Of a stretch of 64,000 nt of DNA, positions 18,874-31,100 are shown piece after piece. This DNA is from Pseudarthrobacter siccitolerans. GTDB taxonomy: Bacteria; Actinomycetota; Actinomycetes; Actinomycetales; Micrococcaceae. The position numbers and the translations under genes were made by a program. The stretch lies in NCBI RefSeq assembly GCF_001046895.1, contig NZ_CAQI01000046.1:124001-188000 (forward strand). Reading direction: 5' to 3'. The first letter of the stretch is position 1. Each line of letters opens with the position of its first letter. Under the pieces are notes generated by a model that saw only the letters and a program-made list of their open reading frames with translations, did not search any database and had not been told where the DNA came from.

Positions 18874-21800
18874 CTAGCGGTTGGGCATTCCGTTGGGCGG
18901 GTTGCAGCCGAGGCTGCTGGTATCGCAGCGGATCCAGTTGCCGGCCGCCATGCCTGAGGTCAGGTGGTACCAGATGCCGCTGGGGTTGTTCGACGTCTTG
19001 TACCAGACCTGGTACCGGTCGGTCTGTGCGCCGGCTCCGGCGTCGAGCCACTTGCCCTCGCCGTTGCACTGCGACGGGTTCCCGGCGACGTAGCTGTCCG
19101 TTCCCTTCCGGGGTTCGGTGCAGCTGCGGACCGGGCTCGCCGTGATGCCCCACGATGTGGGCGTGGGGCTCGCGCCGGATCTTGCGTTTGCTGATCCGAT
19201 GGCGCCATCCACAAGCGTGACAGCGCGGACACGAAGTTGGCGGCTCTGGCTCCAGCCGCCAGCATCCCGGTCGTAACGGTTGGCTTTGCCCACGTTGATC
19301 CAGCCGCCGCCCTCGTAGCTAACTTCGTAATGGTCAAGCGCCCTGCCGTTCGTCGCGGGGTCGTTCCAGGTCCAGTGAACATCTCCGTCGCCTTGGGCCG
19401 ACGTGGCGCCGTTGACGTTCGGTGCATTCGGCGGCCCATAGGGGTTGCCGGTGCCGATGGCGCTGGCATCGCCGGACACGTTGTTCTTGGTGGAGGTGGC
19501 GATGATGGTCACGGTGATGTCCCGGCCGTTGGTCATGCCGCCGATCACTCCCCCGCCTGCAGCGATGGCGCCGCTCTTGCCGTCGGCGTTGTAGCTGTAG
19601 GCGATTTCACTCGCGGTGGAGCCGTTGCGCTGGGCCTCGCTCAGCGGCGTGAAGGTTACCTTGAGCTGACCGCTGGTGCCGGTGGCCGCCACCGTTCCGC
19701 CGCTGACCTGGCCCGGCTTGCCTGCCGCGCGGATAGCGGCCGACTGGGGGCTGGTCCCGCTGGTTCCTGCCTTGTTCGTGGCGGAAACCGTGAAGGTGTA
19801 GTTGGTTTCCGAGTTGTCCACCGTTACGTTCTGCGTGGTGCCGGAAACCTGTTGGCTGGACACCACTGCCCCGCCCCGGAGGGTGGTCAGGGTGTAGGCC
19901 GAGACGGCGTCGCCGTTGTTGTTGGGCGCAGCCCAACTGACCTTCAGCTGGCTTTGCGAACCCAGTGAACCCGCCTGCGCAGCGGTGGGCGCGGTAGGAG
20001 TCGCCGGGACGCCCGCCGGAACCTCTGCGGCGGAGTAAGGGCTCCACTCAGATGGTTCTTTTGCGTCATTTCGCGCCAGGACCCGGACCTTGTAGGAAAC
20101 GCCGTTCTGCAGTCCCTTCCAGACGTAGCTGACAGCGGTCAGGTTCTGGATCTGGGCGTTCTGCCCTGGCGGCGGCGGCGAGATTTCCAGGTCGTAGGAC
20201 TTCACCGGCGATCCCTTGCTGGCCGGGGCGGTCCAGTTGATGGACAGCTCCTTGTCGCCGAACTTCATGGACGGCGCCAGCGGGGTATCGGGCTTGACGT
20301 CCGGACGCACCTCCGCGGAGGCCGGCGACCGGTCAGACTCGCCGAACTCGTTGGTGGCCGTCACCTGGAAGTGGTACTTGGTGTTGTTGACCAGACCGTT
20401 GAGGGTGCAGGTGTTGGCCGGGCAGTCCTGCTGGAACCCGGCTTCGCCGTACACCGTGTACTTGGTGATGGGAGAGCCGCGGTCTGCGGGTGCCGTCCAG
20501 TTCAGCAATGCCGTCTTGTCCCCCACGCTCTGGGCCTGCGGCGTGGTGGGCGCCTGCGGTTTGTCCTTGACGGTGAGCCGGATACGGGCGGTGGCCTGGC
20601 GGGAAGCGTCGCCGGTTTTGTCGGCCACTGTGTAGGACACCACCATGGTTCCGGTGAAGCCGGGGGCAGGTGTCACCGTGACCGAATCCCCGCCAACCTC
20701 CACGTTGCCGCTGCCCGTTTCGGTATTGGCAGCGATGATCTTCAGGGCGGTTTCCGGGAAGGGGTTGGCGTCATTGGCCAGGACGTTGACGGTCACGGGT
20801 TTGCCGGCGGCCGCATTGTCTTCCACGTCGTCGTTGGCCACCGGTTTTGGCCGGTTGGAGGCCGTCACCGCCAGCTGGTAGGTGGCGGTGGCTTCGAGTC
20901 CGCGGGGATCGCGGGCCTTGACCTGGACGGCGGCGGTGGTTCCCGTACCGCTGGAATCCGCCGCCGAGACCTTCAGGGCCTTGCCGTCGATGCTGGCGTT
21001 GAAGCCGGCCGGTGATCCGCCCACCAGCTCGTACTTCATTTTTTCGACGTCGTCCCGGTCCGGGTCCGAGGTCAGCTTGCCGAGGTCGGTGCTGGCGGAA
21101 TCGCCCTTCGGGACCTCCACGCTGGCGCCCAGGAGCTCGGGCGGGTTGTTTTTGTTGGGATCAGGCAGCACTTTGGTGCGGATGCTGAGCGTGGACTTCA
21201 GGCCGGCCGGATCGTCAGGGCCGGTACCGTCGGTCACCTCGAAGGTCAGGGAACCGGGGCCCACGTAGTCGGCGCCGGCAGTGTACTTCAGGCCGGTGCC
21301 GTCGCCGGTGACGGGATCACCGGCGTCGGCGCCGATCAGTTTGATCCGGTCCGCCTGGGTCAGCCGCGGGGAACGGCCCTCGCGGACTTTCACCCACTCG
21401 TCCAGGTCAACGTCCACGGACTGGCCGGCGATGACCTCGATGACTTCGTCCTTGGCCAGGGTGGGCACCTGCTGTCCCAAACCCGGGACCCAGATGACCG
21501 CCGTCGACTGCTGGCCGTCCACATCCTCCACGGTGTACGGGATCAGCTGCGGCTGCTCGGTAAGGTCCACCACCATATTGCCCTCGGCGCCGGGCCGGGC
21601 CGTAGTGGCCTCGGTGCTGATCTTGAGGTTTTCGCCCACGCCGTCGGGGTCCTCGTCGTTCTTCAAGACGGGGACATCAACAGCGGTCTTTCCCAGGGTC
21701 TGGGCGGACGTCACCCTGTCGTCCCGGGCGATGGGCGCCTTGAGGGGCACCTCGTTGTCCACCACCACGCGGATGGCGGCCTGCGCCGAGGCGTCCCGGT

Positions 21801-24800
21801 CATCGGCGATGGTGTAGCGCACGTTGACGGTGCCCGCTTCGCCCGGCGCCAGCAGGATGATCCTGCCGCTGGCCTTGCTCACCGTGGCCTGCAGTGCCGG
21901 ATCAGCTTCGATACCGTCAGTCACGATGCGGATCAAATCACCGTCCGGGTCGGTGTCGTTTCCAGTGGCGTCGACGGCGATCTGCCGGCCGGGCCGGACC
22001 CGCACCTCGTCGTCCACCGGAGTCGGTTTCTGGTTGACCTCGCCGCGCGGGGCCATCCCGACAGTCACCGTGCCGGTATTGACCGCGCCCTGGCGGTCCA
22101 CCACCTTGTAGCGGAACGTGTCGGTACCGGCGCCGTCGCCGGCCGCCGTGAAGTCGATGAAGTTGCTGCCCACCGTGGCGGTACCCATGGTCGGGGTGCT
22201 GTCGATGCCGGTCAACTGGACCGAGTCGCCGTCAGGATCGATGCCGTCCAGCGGGACAGGAATCCGTACGGTGCCGCCAGCCACCACCCGTGCGGTCAGG
22301 TTCCGCGGCTGCGGACGCGAATTCTCAGCGCCTTCCAGCGGCAGGATATGGATGGTCACGGCGGCGGCGCTCTTTTGGCCCTGCGGGTCCACGGCGTTGT
22401 AGATGGCCCGGACCGTCTTGGGCTGGCTGCCGGCAATAAAACGGAGGGTGTTCTCCGAGACGAAGCTTTTCCCGTCAGCCGGGTCCACACCCTGCGGCAG
22501 GACCGGGTCCACGGTGAGTTCCTGGCCTTGGGGATGGGTGTCGTTGTCGAGCACAGGGATGGTGACGACGTCGTTCACCCGGACATTCACTTCGTCCGGC
22601 TTGGGCTGCGGGGCTTCCACGACGGCGGGGGCCGGCACCGGGACCACGGAGACGCTGCCGGTGGCGGACTTCTTCCCGTTGGACATGGTGTATTCAAAAA
22701 CGAAGGGATCGCTAACGGCCAGGATGTCCGTGATGCGCAGGACGCTGTGGTTTATCACGCTCACAGACAATGGTGCGTTCTCAGGAAGCTTGACGGACTG
22801 CAGCACGAGTACTCCGCCGGACGGATCGGAATCATTGGCCAGCGGGTCCAGCAGCACGCTGCCGCCCGTCGGCATCAGCGCAACATCGTGAACGGCGACG
22901 GGATCACCGGTGTCATCACCGGATTCCACATCCACCCGGATGAGGCCCTGGCTGCTTTGCGGCCCGTTGCTGGCGATGTAGGTGAGGTAGACGGGCCCGG
23001 GGGTGGTGCTGCGGAAGGTAAACGTGCCGCCGTCGGTGACGGGTCCCAGCTCGGCCGGGCCGTTGGCTTCCACCTGGGCCAGCCGGAGGGCACCCCCGTT
23101 GGGATCGACGTCGTTCTTCAGCGGGGAGATGACCAGGTCCTGGCCGAACACGGCTGTGACGTGGTCGGCGTTGACTACAGGGGCCAAAGCACCGGGCGGC
23201 TGGACGTTCACCACTACTTTCCCGGTCACGGTGGCGCGTCCGTCCCAGATGGTGACTTCCACGTTCTTCTTGCCGGCGGTGGCGCCGGAGTCCTGGAACG
23301 TGAGCAGGCCGTCGCGGCGGACCTTGACCTGGTCCTGGTCGTTGTCTGCCTTCGCGTCCAGCAGTACCAGGTCGTCGCCGTCGGGGTCGATCCAGTCAGT
23401 GAGGATGTTCTGGCTGACGGTCTTGCCCTGTTCCACCAGCATGGTGGTGTTGTCGCCGCGCTTGAACTGCGGCGGTTTGTTCTCCTCAGGCGCCATCACT
23501 GTCAGGGTGACCTGGCCGGCGGCGGAGAGGCCGCGGCCGTCAGAGGCGTTGTAGCTGAACGTCTCCGTCCCGGGTTTCGCATCCGCCGGCACCGAGACCT
23601 GGAACGCGGTGCCGCCGTAGATGTTCTCCAGGGTGCCGGCCTTGGGGCCGGAGTCTGTCACCGCTGCGGTGAGGACGTCGCCGTCGGGGTCCGAGTCATT
23701 GTCCAGCACGCTGAGGATCGTGGTCCGGCCCGGGCGGACGCCCACGGCGTCGGGCTTGGTTTCGGGCGGACGGTTGGGTTTGGTGCGGTCCGGCAGGACG
23801 TTGATGGTGTTGTTGTCCGCCGACTCCTGGTCCTGTTCGTCGGATTCGTTTTTGGGCGGGATGACGTCGTCCCAGTTGTTGACCAGCTGCATGTTCTGGT
23901 TGACCAGCCACACGTTCCCGGAATTCACATCATTCAGGACCACCAGGTCCCGGTTCACCCGGAAAACATACGACGGCGACGCACTCGCCTTCGGCACCTC
24001 AACGTTCTTATCATCCGCATCATTCGTGCAGTCACGGACATACTTGTTCGCCCCGGACCACGCCGCATGCACACACCCGCCCAACTGCACCGGCGCCGCC
24101 GGAACACCCTCACCACCAAACGCCACCGCCTTCGCCGTACCGCCGTCCAAGGGCTGCTTCAACAACGCCTTCGGCGTCGAAATCGCAACAAAGTCACTAC
24201 CCGGACCGGTCTGCTGCAACCTCGCATCCCGCGCATTCTCCAACTGCAACCGCTTACCACCAGGCAGGAACAACTCCCCAGCCGCCGCATCCAGCAACAC
24301 CGGCCGATCCCCCACCACCGTTATCTGCAGATCCCCCGAGCCCTTCAACTCCCCCCAGGTCTCAGCATCCGAGGACGTGACCTCACCGTTGGCATCAACA
24401 CCAGTCACCGTCACCACACCGGACTTCGGATCCGCCGTGTAAATCCGGTCATCGGCCCCCACCGCCGACACCGAACCCTCCGAACCCACCAACACCGGCT
24501 CGGTGGCCTCCTCATCAAAACCATTCACCGTCGACGGCGACACCGCCCACACCTTGCCCGACGCAGCATCCGTCACCGAAATCACCGACGAACCAAAACT
24601 CACATCAGCAGCACCCGGCAACCGCTTATCCCCACCCAAACGCATATTCGCCGGCGACACCTGATTCAACGTCGAACCAGACTCATCATCAACAAACACC
24701 TCCCCCGCGTCCTGCAACACATCAAACGTCGTCGACGCCGGCGTCACCGCCCCATCCAAAACACGCGACGGATAATTCAACCGCCCCACCGCATTCTTTG

Positions 24801-24972
24801 ACTTCGACACCACCCACACGCCACCATCATTCAAATCCACCTCAGTGGTCTTAAACCCCGGATACAACACAGCACCCGTCACCACCACAGCAACAGCAGC
24901 ACCAAACGCAGTACCACTCACGACCTTCTTATGGCGCGTCTTGAGACCAAGCTTCCCCAGCAGACTTGTCAC
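18874..24972 (-). CDS. Giant surface protein 1: propeller-like, Ig/cadherin-like and FN3 repeats
   Basis: 2032 aa. A short basic cytoplasmic tail (1-18) precedes one transmembrane helix (about 19-43, FGAAVAVVVTGAVLYPGF), giving a type II topology. Residues ~44-375 contain short beta-propeller-like repeats (GGVWVVSK, GEVFVDDE, GKVWAVSP, DRIYTADP, GNVWLVNQ). About 11 Ig/cadherin-like repeats follow, spaced near 100 aa and marked by variants of VLDNDSDPDGD, which suggest calcium binding. About five FN3-like units start with segments such as KPQAPTTPQAQSV. A ~110-aa tail has four Cys. No LPXTG or other sorting signal is seen. The start is GTG at 24972. Its DNA near the N-terminus is almost identical to the next paralogue. 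Likely role: adhesion or a large extracellular fibre handled by the downstream machinery. Confidence 0.88.
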   Translation of the reverse strand: MTSLLGKLGLKTRHKKVVSGTAFGAAVAVVVTGAVLYPGFKTTEVDLNDGGVWVVSKSKNAVGRLNYPSRVLDGAVTPASTTFDVLQDAGEVFVDDESGSTLNQVSPANMRLGGDKRLPGAADVSFGSSVISVTDAASGKVWAVSPSTVNGFDEEATEPVLVGSEGSVSAVGADDRIYTADPKSGVVTVTGVDANGEVTSSDAETWGELKGSGDLQITVVGDRPVLLDAAAGELFLPGGKRLQLENARDARLQQTGPGSDFVAISTPKALLKQPLDGGTAKAVAFGGEGVPAAPVQLGGCVHAAWSGANKYVRDCTNDADDKNVEVPKASASPSYVFRVNRDLVVLNDVNSGNVWLVNQNMQLVNNWDDVIPPKNESDEQDQESADNNTINVLPDRTKPNRPPETKPDAVGVRPGRTTILSVLDNDSDPDGDVLTAAVTDSGPKAGTLENIYGGTAFQVSVPADAKPGTETFSYNASDGRGLSAAGQVTLTVMAPEENKPPQFKRGDNTTMLVEQGKTVSQNILTDWIDPDGDDLVLLDAKADNDQDQVKVRRDGLLTFQDSGATAGKKNVEVTIWDGRATVTGKVVVNVQPPGALAPVVNADHVTAVFGQDLVISPLKNDVDPNGGALRLAQVEANGPAELGPVTDGGTFTFRSTTPGPVYLTYIASNGPQSSQGLIRVDVESGDDTGDPVAVHDVALMPTGGSVLLDPLANDSDPSGGVLVLQSVKLPENAPLSVSVINHSVLRITDILAVSDPFVFEYTMSNGKKSATGSVSVVPVPAPAVVEAPQPKPDEVNVRVNDVVTIPVLDNDTHPQGQELTVDPVLPQGVDPADGKSFVSENTLRFIAGSQPKTVRAIYNAVDPQGQKSAAAVTIHILPLEGAENSRPQPRNLTARVVAGGTVRIPVPLDGIDPDGDSVQLTGIDSTPTMGTATVGSNFIDFTAAGDGAGTDTFRYKVVDRQGAVNTGTVTVGMAPRGEVNQKPTPVDDEVRVRPGRQIAVDATGNDTDPDGDLIRIVTDGIEADPALQATVSKASGRIILLAPGEAGTVNVRYTIADDRDASAQAAIRVVVDNEVPLKAPIARDDRVTSAQTLGKTAVDVPVLKNDEDPDGVGENLKISTEATTARPGAEGNMVVDLTEQPQLIPYTVEDVDGQQSTAVIWVPGLGQQVPTLAKDEVIEVIAGQSVDVDLDEWVKVREGRSPRLTQADRIKLIGADAGDPVTGDGTGLKYTAGADYVGPGSLTFEVTDGTGPDDPAGLKSTLSIRTKVLPDPNKNNPPELLGASVEVPKGDSASTDLGKLTSDPDRDDVEKMKYELVGGSPAGFNASIDGKALKVSAADSSGTGTTAAVQVKARDPRGLEATATYQLAVTASNRPKPVANDDVEDNAAAGKPVTVNVLANDANPFPETALKIIAANTETGSGNVEVGGDSVTVTPAPGFTGTMVVSYTVADKTGDASRQATARIRLTVKDKPQAPTTPQAQSVGDKTALLNWTAPADRGSPITKYTVYGEAGFQQDCPANTCTLNGLVNNTKYHFQVTATNEFGESDRSPASAEVRPDVKPDTPLAPSMKFGDKELSINWTAPASKGSPVKSYDLEISPPPPGQNAQIQNLTAVSYVWKGLQNGVSYKVRVLARNDAKEPSEWSPYSAAEVPAGVPATPTAPTAAQAGSLGSQSQLKVSWAAPNNNGDAVSAYTLTTLRGGAVVSSQQVSGTTQNVTVDNSETNYTFTVSATNKAGTSGTSPQSAAIRAAGKPGQVSGGTVAATGTSGQLKVTFTPLSEAQRNGSTASEIAYSYNADGKSGAIAAGGGVIGGMTNGRDITVTIIATSTKNNVSGDASAIGTGNPYGPPNAPNVNGATSAQGDGDVHWTWNDPATNGRALDHYEVSYEGGGWINVGKANRYDRDAGGWSQSRQLRVRAVTLVDGAIGSANARSGASPTPTSWGITASPVRSCTEPRKGTDSYVAGNPSQCNGEGKWLDAGAGAQTDRYQVWYKTSNNPSGIWYHLTSGMAAGNWIRCDTSSLGCNPPNGMPNR
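23855..24918 (-). repeat. 1.06 kb near-identical block, copy 1 (N-terminal domain of giant protein 1)
   Basis: Aligns without gaps to 30154-31217 at a fixed offset of 6299. I count eight mismatches by eye over 1064 bp, only one changing an amino acid (Ser to Phe at the codon near 24372). Identity ends abruptly at both sides: at the transmembrane start and at the end of the propeller-like domain. On the coding strand the block is rich in T-ending and TTG codons, unlike the C-ending codons of the flanking repeats. Confidence 0.95.
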
Positions 24973-25098
24973 AGCGTTACGTTTCCCTCAGTTTGTGTGG
25001 CCGTACGGCAGCCCGTCCGCGTACTGGCATGAGACTCTCTTTTCCCCGGCGCAAGCCTACCGAACCCTTACAGACCCCGCGATGGGGAGCCCTCCCCA

Positions 25099-25120
25099 GC
25101 GCCGGGCCCTGGCCCGGCGC
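25099..25120 (-). terminator. GC-rich hairpin after giant gene 2
   Basis: GCGCCGGGCC (25099-25108) and GGCCCGGCGC (25111-25120) are perfectly complementary, 7 nt past the stop of the upstream giant gene. In practice this would fold as an 8-bp stem with a 6-nt loop. No T-tract follows, so partial termination or mRNA stabilisation are alternatives. The remaining intergenic DNA up to 24972 shows no gene. Confidence 0.5.
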
Positions 25121-25127
25121 CTTCCGG

Positions 25128-28100
25128 CTATGGTGTGGCTCCTGTCGGGAAGGTGCACAGCGGCACACCGCTTTGGGCCGGCGTACCGATCGTCGTGTGC
25201 CTCGAATCGATCCAGCGGGTCGCGTTCGGTGAACCGCGCATGATGTAGTACCACTGGCCGTCCCCGCTGTAGGTGGTGCCGTGCGGCTTCCAGCACATAA
25301 TGGTGAACGAGTCCATGTGGGACATCCACGGCCGGTCGTAGCCGCCCTTGCCGTCGCAGGTGTGGGCCACGGGATCATAGGACGTAGGCCCGGGAAGATC
25401 GGTACAGCTGCGGTCCATCCCGGTGTTCAGGCGTGTGGCCCAGCTGGTCTTCTGCGCACCTGACTGTGCCGACGCCGAGGCCAGCGGTCCGCCGGTGCCG
25501 CGCGAGTTGACGCCCTGGACCTCGATGTAGTGCCGCTCGCTGAAGCCGCCGGTGTTGATCGTGCGGCTCCCCGACGCCGCAACCCGTTCCCAGCCGCCGC
25601 CGTCGATCCTGATCTGGGTATAGGCGATGTCCCAGCTCCCGGCGGGGGGCGAGGACCAGCTCAACGTCAGGTTCTTCTGGTTTTCAGCGCCATCCGTCCC
25701 GGAGGCCGACGGCGTGCCGGGCCAGCCATAGGGGTTCACGGTTGCCGGAGCACTGGCGTCGGAGCTGGGTGCCACGGCGGAGTTGGCGACCACGGTGATG
25801 GACGTGCTGGTGCCGTTGGTGAAGCCGCCCACTGTTTGCCCGGGCTTGATTGGACCGGTCTGGCCGGTGCTGGCGCGGTAGGTGTAACTGACCTCGGCGT
25901 ACGACGAACCGTTTCGTTCGGCGGCGGTCAGCTCCCGGAAGTTGATGGTGACGGAACGGCCGGCCCCTCCGGTGTCTGCTTCGGTTGCGGACACGCCGCT
26001 GACCTGGGCGAGCTTGCCCGTGGCCCGGCGCGGAGCCGAGGCGGCGCTGACTGCTCCCTTGCCGGCCTTGTTCTCGGCCTGGACGGTGAAGGTGTACGAG
26101 GCTTCGGAGTTATTCGCGGTGAAGTTGGCGGTCCGGACGGTGCCTGCCACCACCTGGGTCTGGGCCGCGCCTCCGCCGCCGCTCATGGTGACGTAGTAGT
26201 TCCTGATGGCGTCGCCGTTGGTGTTCGGTTCGTTCCAGTCAACCTTGAGCTGGTTGGACGTCCCTACCGAGGATGCCACGGAGGACGTGGGCGCAGCCGG
26301 AGCAGCGGGGACGCCGGCCGGGTTGTCCTCGGCCGAGTACTGGCCCCAGTCGGACGGGCCGAGCTCGTTGACGGCCTGGGCGCGCACCTTGTAGCGCACA
26401 CCGTTGGTCAGTGCCGGCCAGCTATAGCTGAGTCCGGTCACGCCGTTCTTGACGGCGATCCCGTTGGCCGGCGGCGGGGAGATCTCCAGGTTGTAGGTCT
26501 TTACCGCGGAGCCCTCGGTTTTGGCAGGGGCCCAGCTGATCTCCATGTTTTTGTCGCCGGCCTTGACCGTCGGGGCGTCCGGAGGTGAGGGTTTTTCATC
26601 CGGCCGGATCTCGTTGGACACCGGCGAAGGGTCGGATTCCCGCACTTCGTTGGTGGCCGTGACGGTGAAGACGTACTTGACGTCATTGGTCAGCCCGGTC
26701 AGCGTGCAGGTGGTGGTGGGGCAGTCCTGCGTGAAGCCGTTGCCGGAGCGCACCGTGTACTTGGTGATGGCGGCGCCATTGTCCGACGGCGGTGTCCACT
26801 TGAGCACGGCGGTCCTGCTGCGGACGTCCGTAGCCGTAGGGGCGGAGGGGGCGTCGGGCCGGTCACGGACGGTGATGCGGATCCTGCCGTCGGTCTGCCG
26901 GGAGATGTCCTCGGTCTTGTCCATGATGGTGTACCGCACCACCATCACCCCCTTGAACCCGCTGGCCGGGGTCACGGTGATGGAGTCGCCGGCCACAGCC
27001 GGCTGCCCGGCGGCGGAGCCGGTTTCCACGGTGGCGGACGTGATCCGCAGCGGGGTTTCCGGGAACGGGTTGAAGTCGTTGCCGAGCACGTTGACGGTCT
27101 CGGTGCTGCCGGCGTTGGCTTTGTCCACCACGTCCTCGTTGGCCACCGGCAACGGCCGGTTTGAGGCAACAACGGTTGCCGTCACCGTGGCACGGACCGG
27201 CTCGGACCGGCCGTCAGTGACTTTGAGCGGAATGCTTCCCTTCCAGCCTGCGTCCCTGGCCGATTCCGGGGTCACTTTCAGGGTTGATTTGTCCACGCTG
27301 GCGGTGAAGCCCTCGGGCAAGGAACCGTCGAGTTCGAACGTGAGCTTTTCCTGGTCGCCTGAGTCCACGTCCTTGGCAAGGTTTCCCAGCTCAAGGGTGG
27401 CGGATTCGCCCTTCGGCACGTCGAGGGTCGCACCGCTGAAGGTGGGCGCGTGGTTGGCGTTCGGGTCCGGAATGACCTTGGTAATGATGCTGAGGGTGGA
27501 CTTGAGCCCGGCAGGATCATCCGGTCCGGTACCGTCGGTCACTTCGAAAGTAACGGACCCGGGACCTACATAATCCTGAAGGGCTGCGTAGCGCAGGGCG
27601 CCGCCGTTCCCGGCCACCACGTCATCCGGTTCCGCACCCTGGACGCGGACCTTGTCCACCTGGGTGATAAGGGGTGTGCGGCCTTCGCGGACCCGTACGT
27701 AGTCGGCCAGGTTGAGGGTGAGCTCCTTGCCGGCCATGACCTCCACGACGTCGGTCCTGGCCAGGGTGGGGTGCTGTTCCCCCTGCCCGGGAACCCAGAT
27801 GACTGCCGTGGCGCTTTGGCCGTCAACATCGGTGACCGTGTAGGGCACCAGCTGGTCCTCCGGCGCGAGCGTGACCTGGACTGTGCCGTCTCCGGTGGCG
27901 CGGGCGTTGGGGTTGCCGTCAGGAAGGCCGATCTTCAGCTCGGAGGCGACGCCGTCGGGATCGGCGTCGTTCTTCAGCACCGGAACATCCACCGCCGACT
28001 TGCCCAGCGTCTCTGCCTGCGTGACCACGTCATCCTTGGCGAGCGGAATCTTCAGCGCGGCATCGGGGCTCACCCGGACCCGGATCACCGCGCCCGCCTG

Positions 28101-31100
28101 GGCTTTTTTGTCGTCCTGGATCTTGTAGCTGACGCTTTCGTTGCCGGCGGCGGCGGGCGCCGTGAGCAGTACCTTGCCGCCCTCAGCCGCTTCGACGGAG
28201 AGCTCGGGGCGGGCTTCGAAGCCATTGGAAACCAGGCTGACCGGGTCACCGTCCGGGTCCGAATCGTTGGTGAGTGCGTCCACTGCGATCTTCCGGCCCG
28301 GGCGGACATCCACGGCATCATCGATGGCGATGGGTTTCTGATTGTTGGTCTCCTGCGGCGCGATCCCTACGATCACGGTGCCCGTGTTCTCGGCACCAAT
28401 ACGGTCCCGGACGCGGTAGGTGAAGGTGTCCGTGCCGGCGGCGTTGCCTGCGGCGGTGAACTCCAGGTAGCCGTCCTTAACAACTGCCGTTCCCATCGCC
28501 GGCGCTTTATCCACGCCGGTCAGCTGGACGGAGTCGCCGTCGGTGTCCACGCCGTCCAACGGCACCGGGATGCGGACCGTCATGCCTGCCACAACACGGG
28601 CGGTCAGGTTCCGGGGCTCGGGCCGGGTGTTGAGCTGGTCATCCCGGGCCCGGATCCGGATGGTCACCTGCTGGGAGTCGGACTGGCCGGACTCGTTGGT
28701 GACCTTATAGATGGCGTACACCGTTTTGGGCACATCAGCGGCGATGAAACGCACCGAATTCCCGGAGGTAAAGATGCGGCCGTCTGCCGGGTCCGGTGTC
28801 TGCGCCAGGACGGGTTCAAGGGTGAGCTTGCCGCCGTTGGGGTCCGTGTCGTTTTCCAGCACCGGAATGGTGACCACGTCGCCGGTGCGGACGGTGGCTT
28901 CGTCCGGTTTGGCCTGCGGCGCCTGGAGCTTCGCAGGGGCGGGAACCACCAGCACGGAAATTTCGCCGGTGGCGGAGGACTTGCCGTTGGAGATCGTGTA
29001 TTTCACGCTGAGCTGGCCCTGGGCGCGGAGGTCCGTAATCCGCACCACGGAGTGGTCCAGGACCGCGACGCTCAGCGGCAGCCCGTCCGCGGCGGTCACC
29101 GACTGGACCACCAGCACACCGCCGGAGGGGTCGGAGTCGTTGCCCAGAACGTCCACCAGAACGCTGCCGCCGCTGGGCAGCAGGGCGGTGTCACGGACTG
29201 CCACGGGGGCGGCGTCACCGCCGCCGGGCACAACGTCGACGCGCACCAGCTGCTGGGCGCTGGCGGGTCCGTTGGTGACGAGGTAGGTGATGTAGTGGGC
29301 GCCCGGTGCGGTGGCGTTGAACGTAAACGTTTGCTGGTCGGCGCCCATGACTGCCGTGGAGTTTCCGTCCGGGGTGATCTGGGCTAGCCGCAGTGCGCCG
29401 CCTTGCGGGTCCGAATCATTTTTCAGCGGGGCGATCACGGTATCCACCCCGGCGACGGCCACCACGTGGTCGGCGTTGGCAATCGGCGGCAGGGCACCGG
29501 CCGGCTGCACGTCCACGGTGACTTTGCCCTCAGTGGTGGACCGGCCGTCCGAAACCGTGACGGTAACGGTTTTGCGCCCGGGGTCGGACCCGGAGTCCTG
29601 GAAGCTGAGCAGCCCGTCCGGCCGGATCTTGACCTGGTCGCGTGGATCACTGCTGGCAGCGCCGACAACGAAAAGGTCGTCGCCGTCGGGATCGATCCAG
29701 TCGGGAAGGATGTTCTGGCTGACCACCTTGCCCGCCTGCACCACCAGCGTGGTGTTCCGGTTGGGTTTCTGCCGCGGGGCGGAGTTCTCCCCCGGCGGGA
29801 CGATGTTCAGTGTGACGTCGGCGGAGCCGGAGAGGCCCCGGCCGTCGTCCACCGTATATTTGAAAGCCTCTGAACCGGTCTTGTCAGCGCCGATGCTGAC
29901 CTGGAAACCGGTAGCGCCGTAAATGGGTGAGAGAAGGCCGGACTGGAGCGGCTCCGGAGTTCGGACGGTGAGGATGTCGCCGTCGGGGTCCGAGTCGTTG
30001 TCCAACACCGGGAGGATGGTGGTCTTTCCGGCGCGCACGCCGAAGGTGTCCGGCTTGGCCACGGGTGCGCTGTTGGGTTTGGTGCGGTCCGGCAGGACTG
30101 TCTGCTGGACTTCGTCGGCGGAGTCCTTGTCGGCGTCGTCCGAGGTCTGCTGCGGCGGGATGACGTCGTCCCAGTTATTGACCAGCTGCATGTTCTGGTT
30201 GACCAGCCACACATTCCCGGAATTCACATCATTCAGGACCACCAGGTCCCGGTTCACCCGGAAAACATACGACGGCGACGCACTCGCCTTCGGCACCTCA
30301 ACGTTCTTATCATCCGCATCATTCGTGCAGTCACGGACATACTTGTTCGCCCCGGACCACGCCGCATGCACACACCCGCCCAACTGCACCGGCGCCGCCG
30401 GAACACCCTCACCACCAAACGCCACCGCCTTCGCCGTACCGCCGTCCAAGGGCTGCTTCAACAACGCCTTCGGCGTCGAAATCGCAACAAAGTCACTACC
30501 CGGACCGGTCTGCTGCAACCTCGCATCCCGCGCATTCTCCAACTGCAACCGCTTACCACCGGGAAGGAACAACTCCCCAGCCGCCGCATCCAACAACACC
30601 GGCCGATCCCCCACCACCGTAATCTGCAGATCCCCCGAGCCCTTCAACTCCCCCCAGGTCTCAGCATCCGAGAACGTGACCTCACCGTTGGCATCAACAC
30701 CAGTCACCGTCACCACACCGGACTTCGGATCCGCCGTGTAAATCCGGTCATCGGCCCCCACCGCCGACACCGAACCCTCCGAACCCACCAACACCGGCTC
30801 GGTGGCCTCCTCATCAAAACCATTCACCGTCGACGGCGACACCGCCCACACCTTGCCCGACGCAGCATCCGTCACCGAAATCACCGACGAACCAAAACTC
30901 ACATCAGCAGCACCCGGCAACCGCTTATCCCCACCCAAACGCATATTCGCCGGCGACACCTGATTCAACGTCGAACCAGACTCATCATCAACAAACACCT
31001 CCCCCGCGTCCTGCAACACATCAAACGTCGTCGACGCCGGCGTCACCGCCCCATCCAAAACACGCGACGGATAATTCAACCGCCCCACCGCATTCTTGGA

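Noticed and set aside
22348..24801. 817-codon open frame on the plus strand opposite giant gene 1
   Set aside because: Product is His/Arg/Gly-rich with no family look; it mirrors the third-codon bias of the minus-strand repeat protein.
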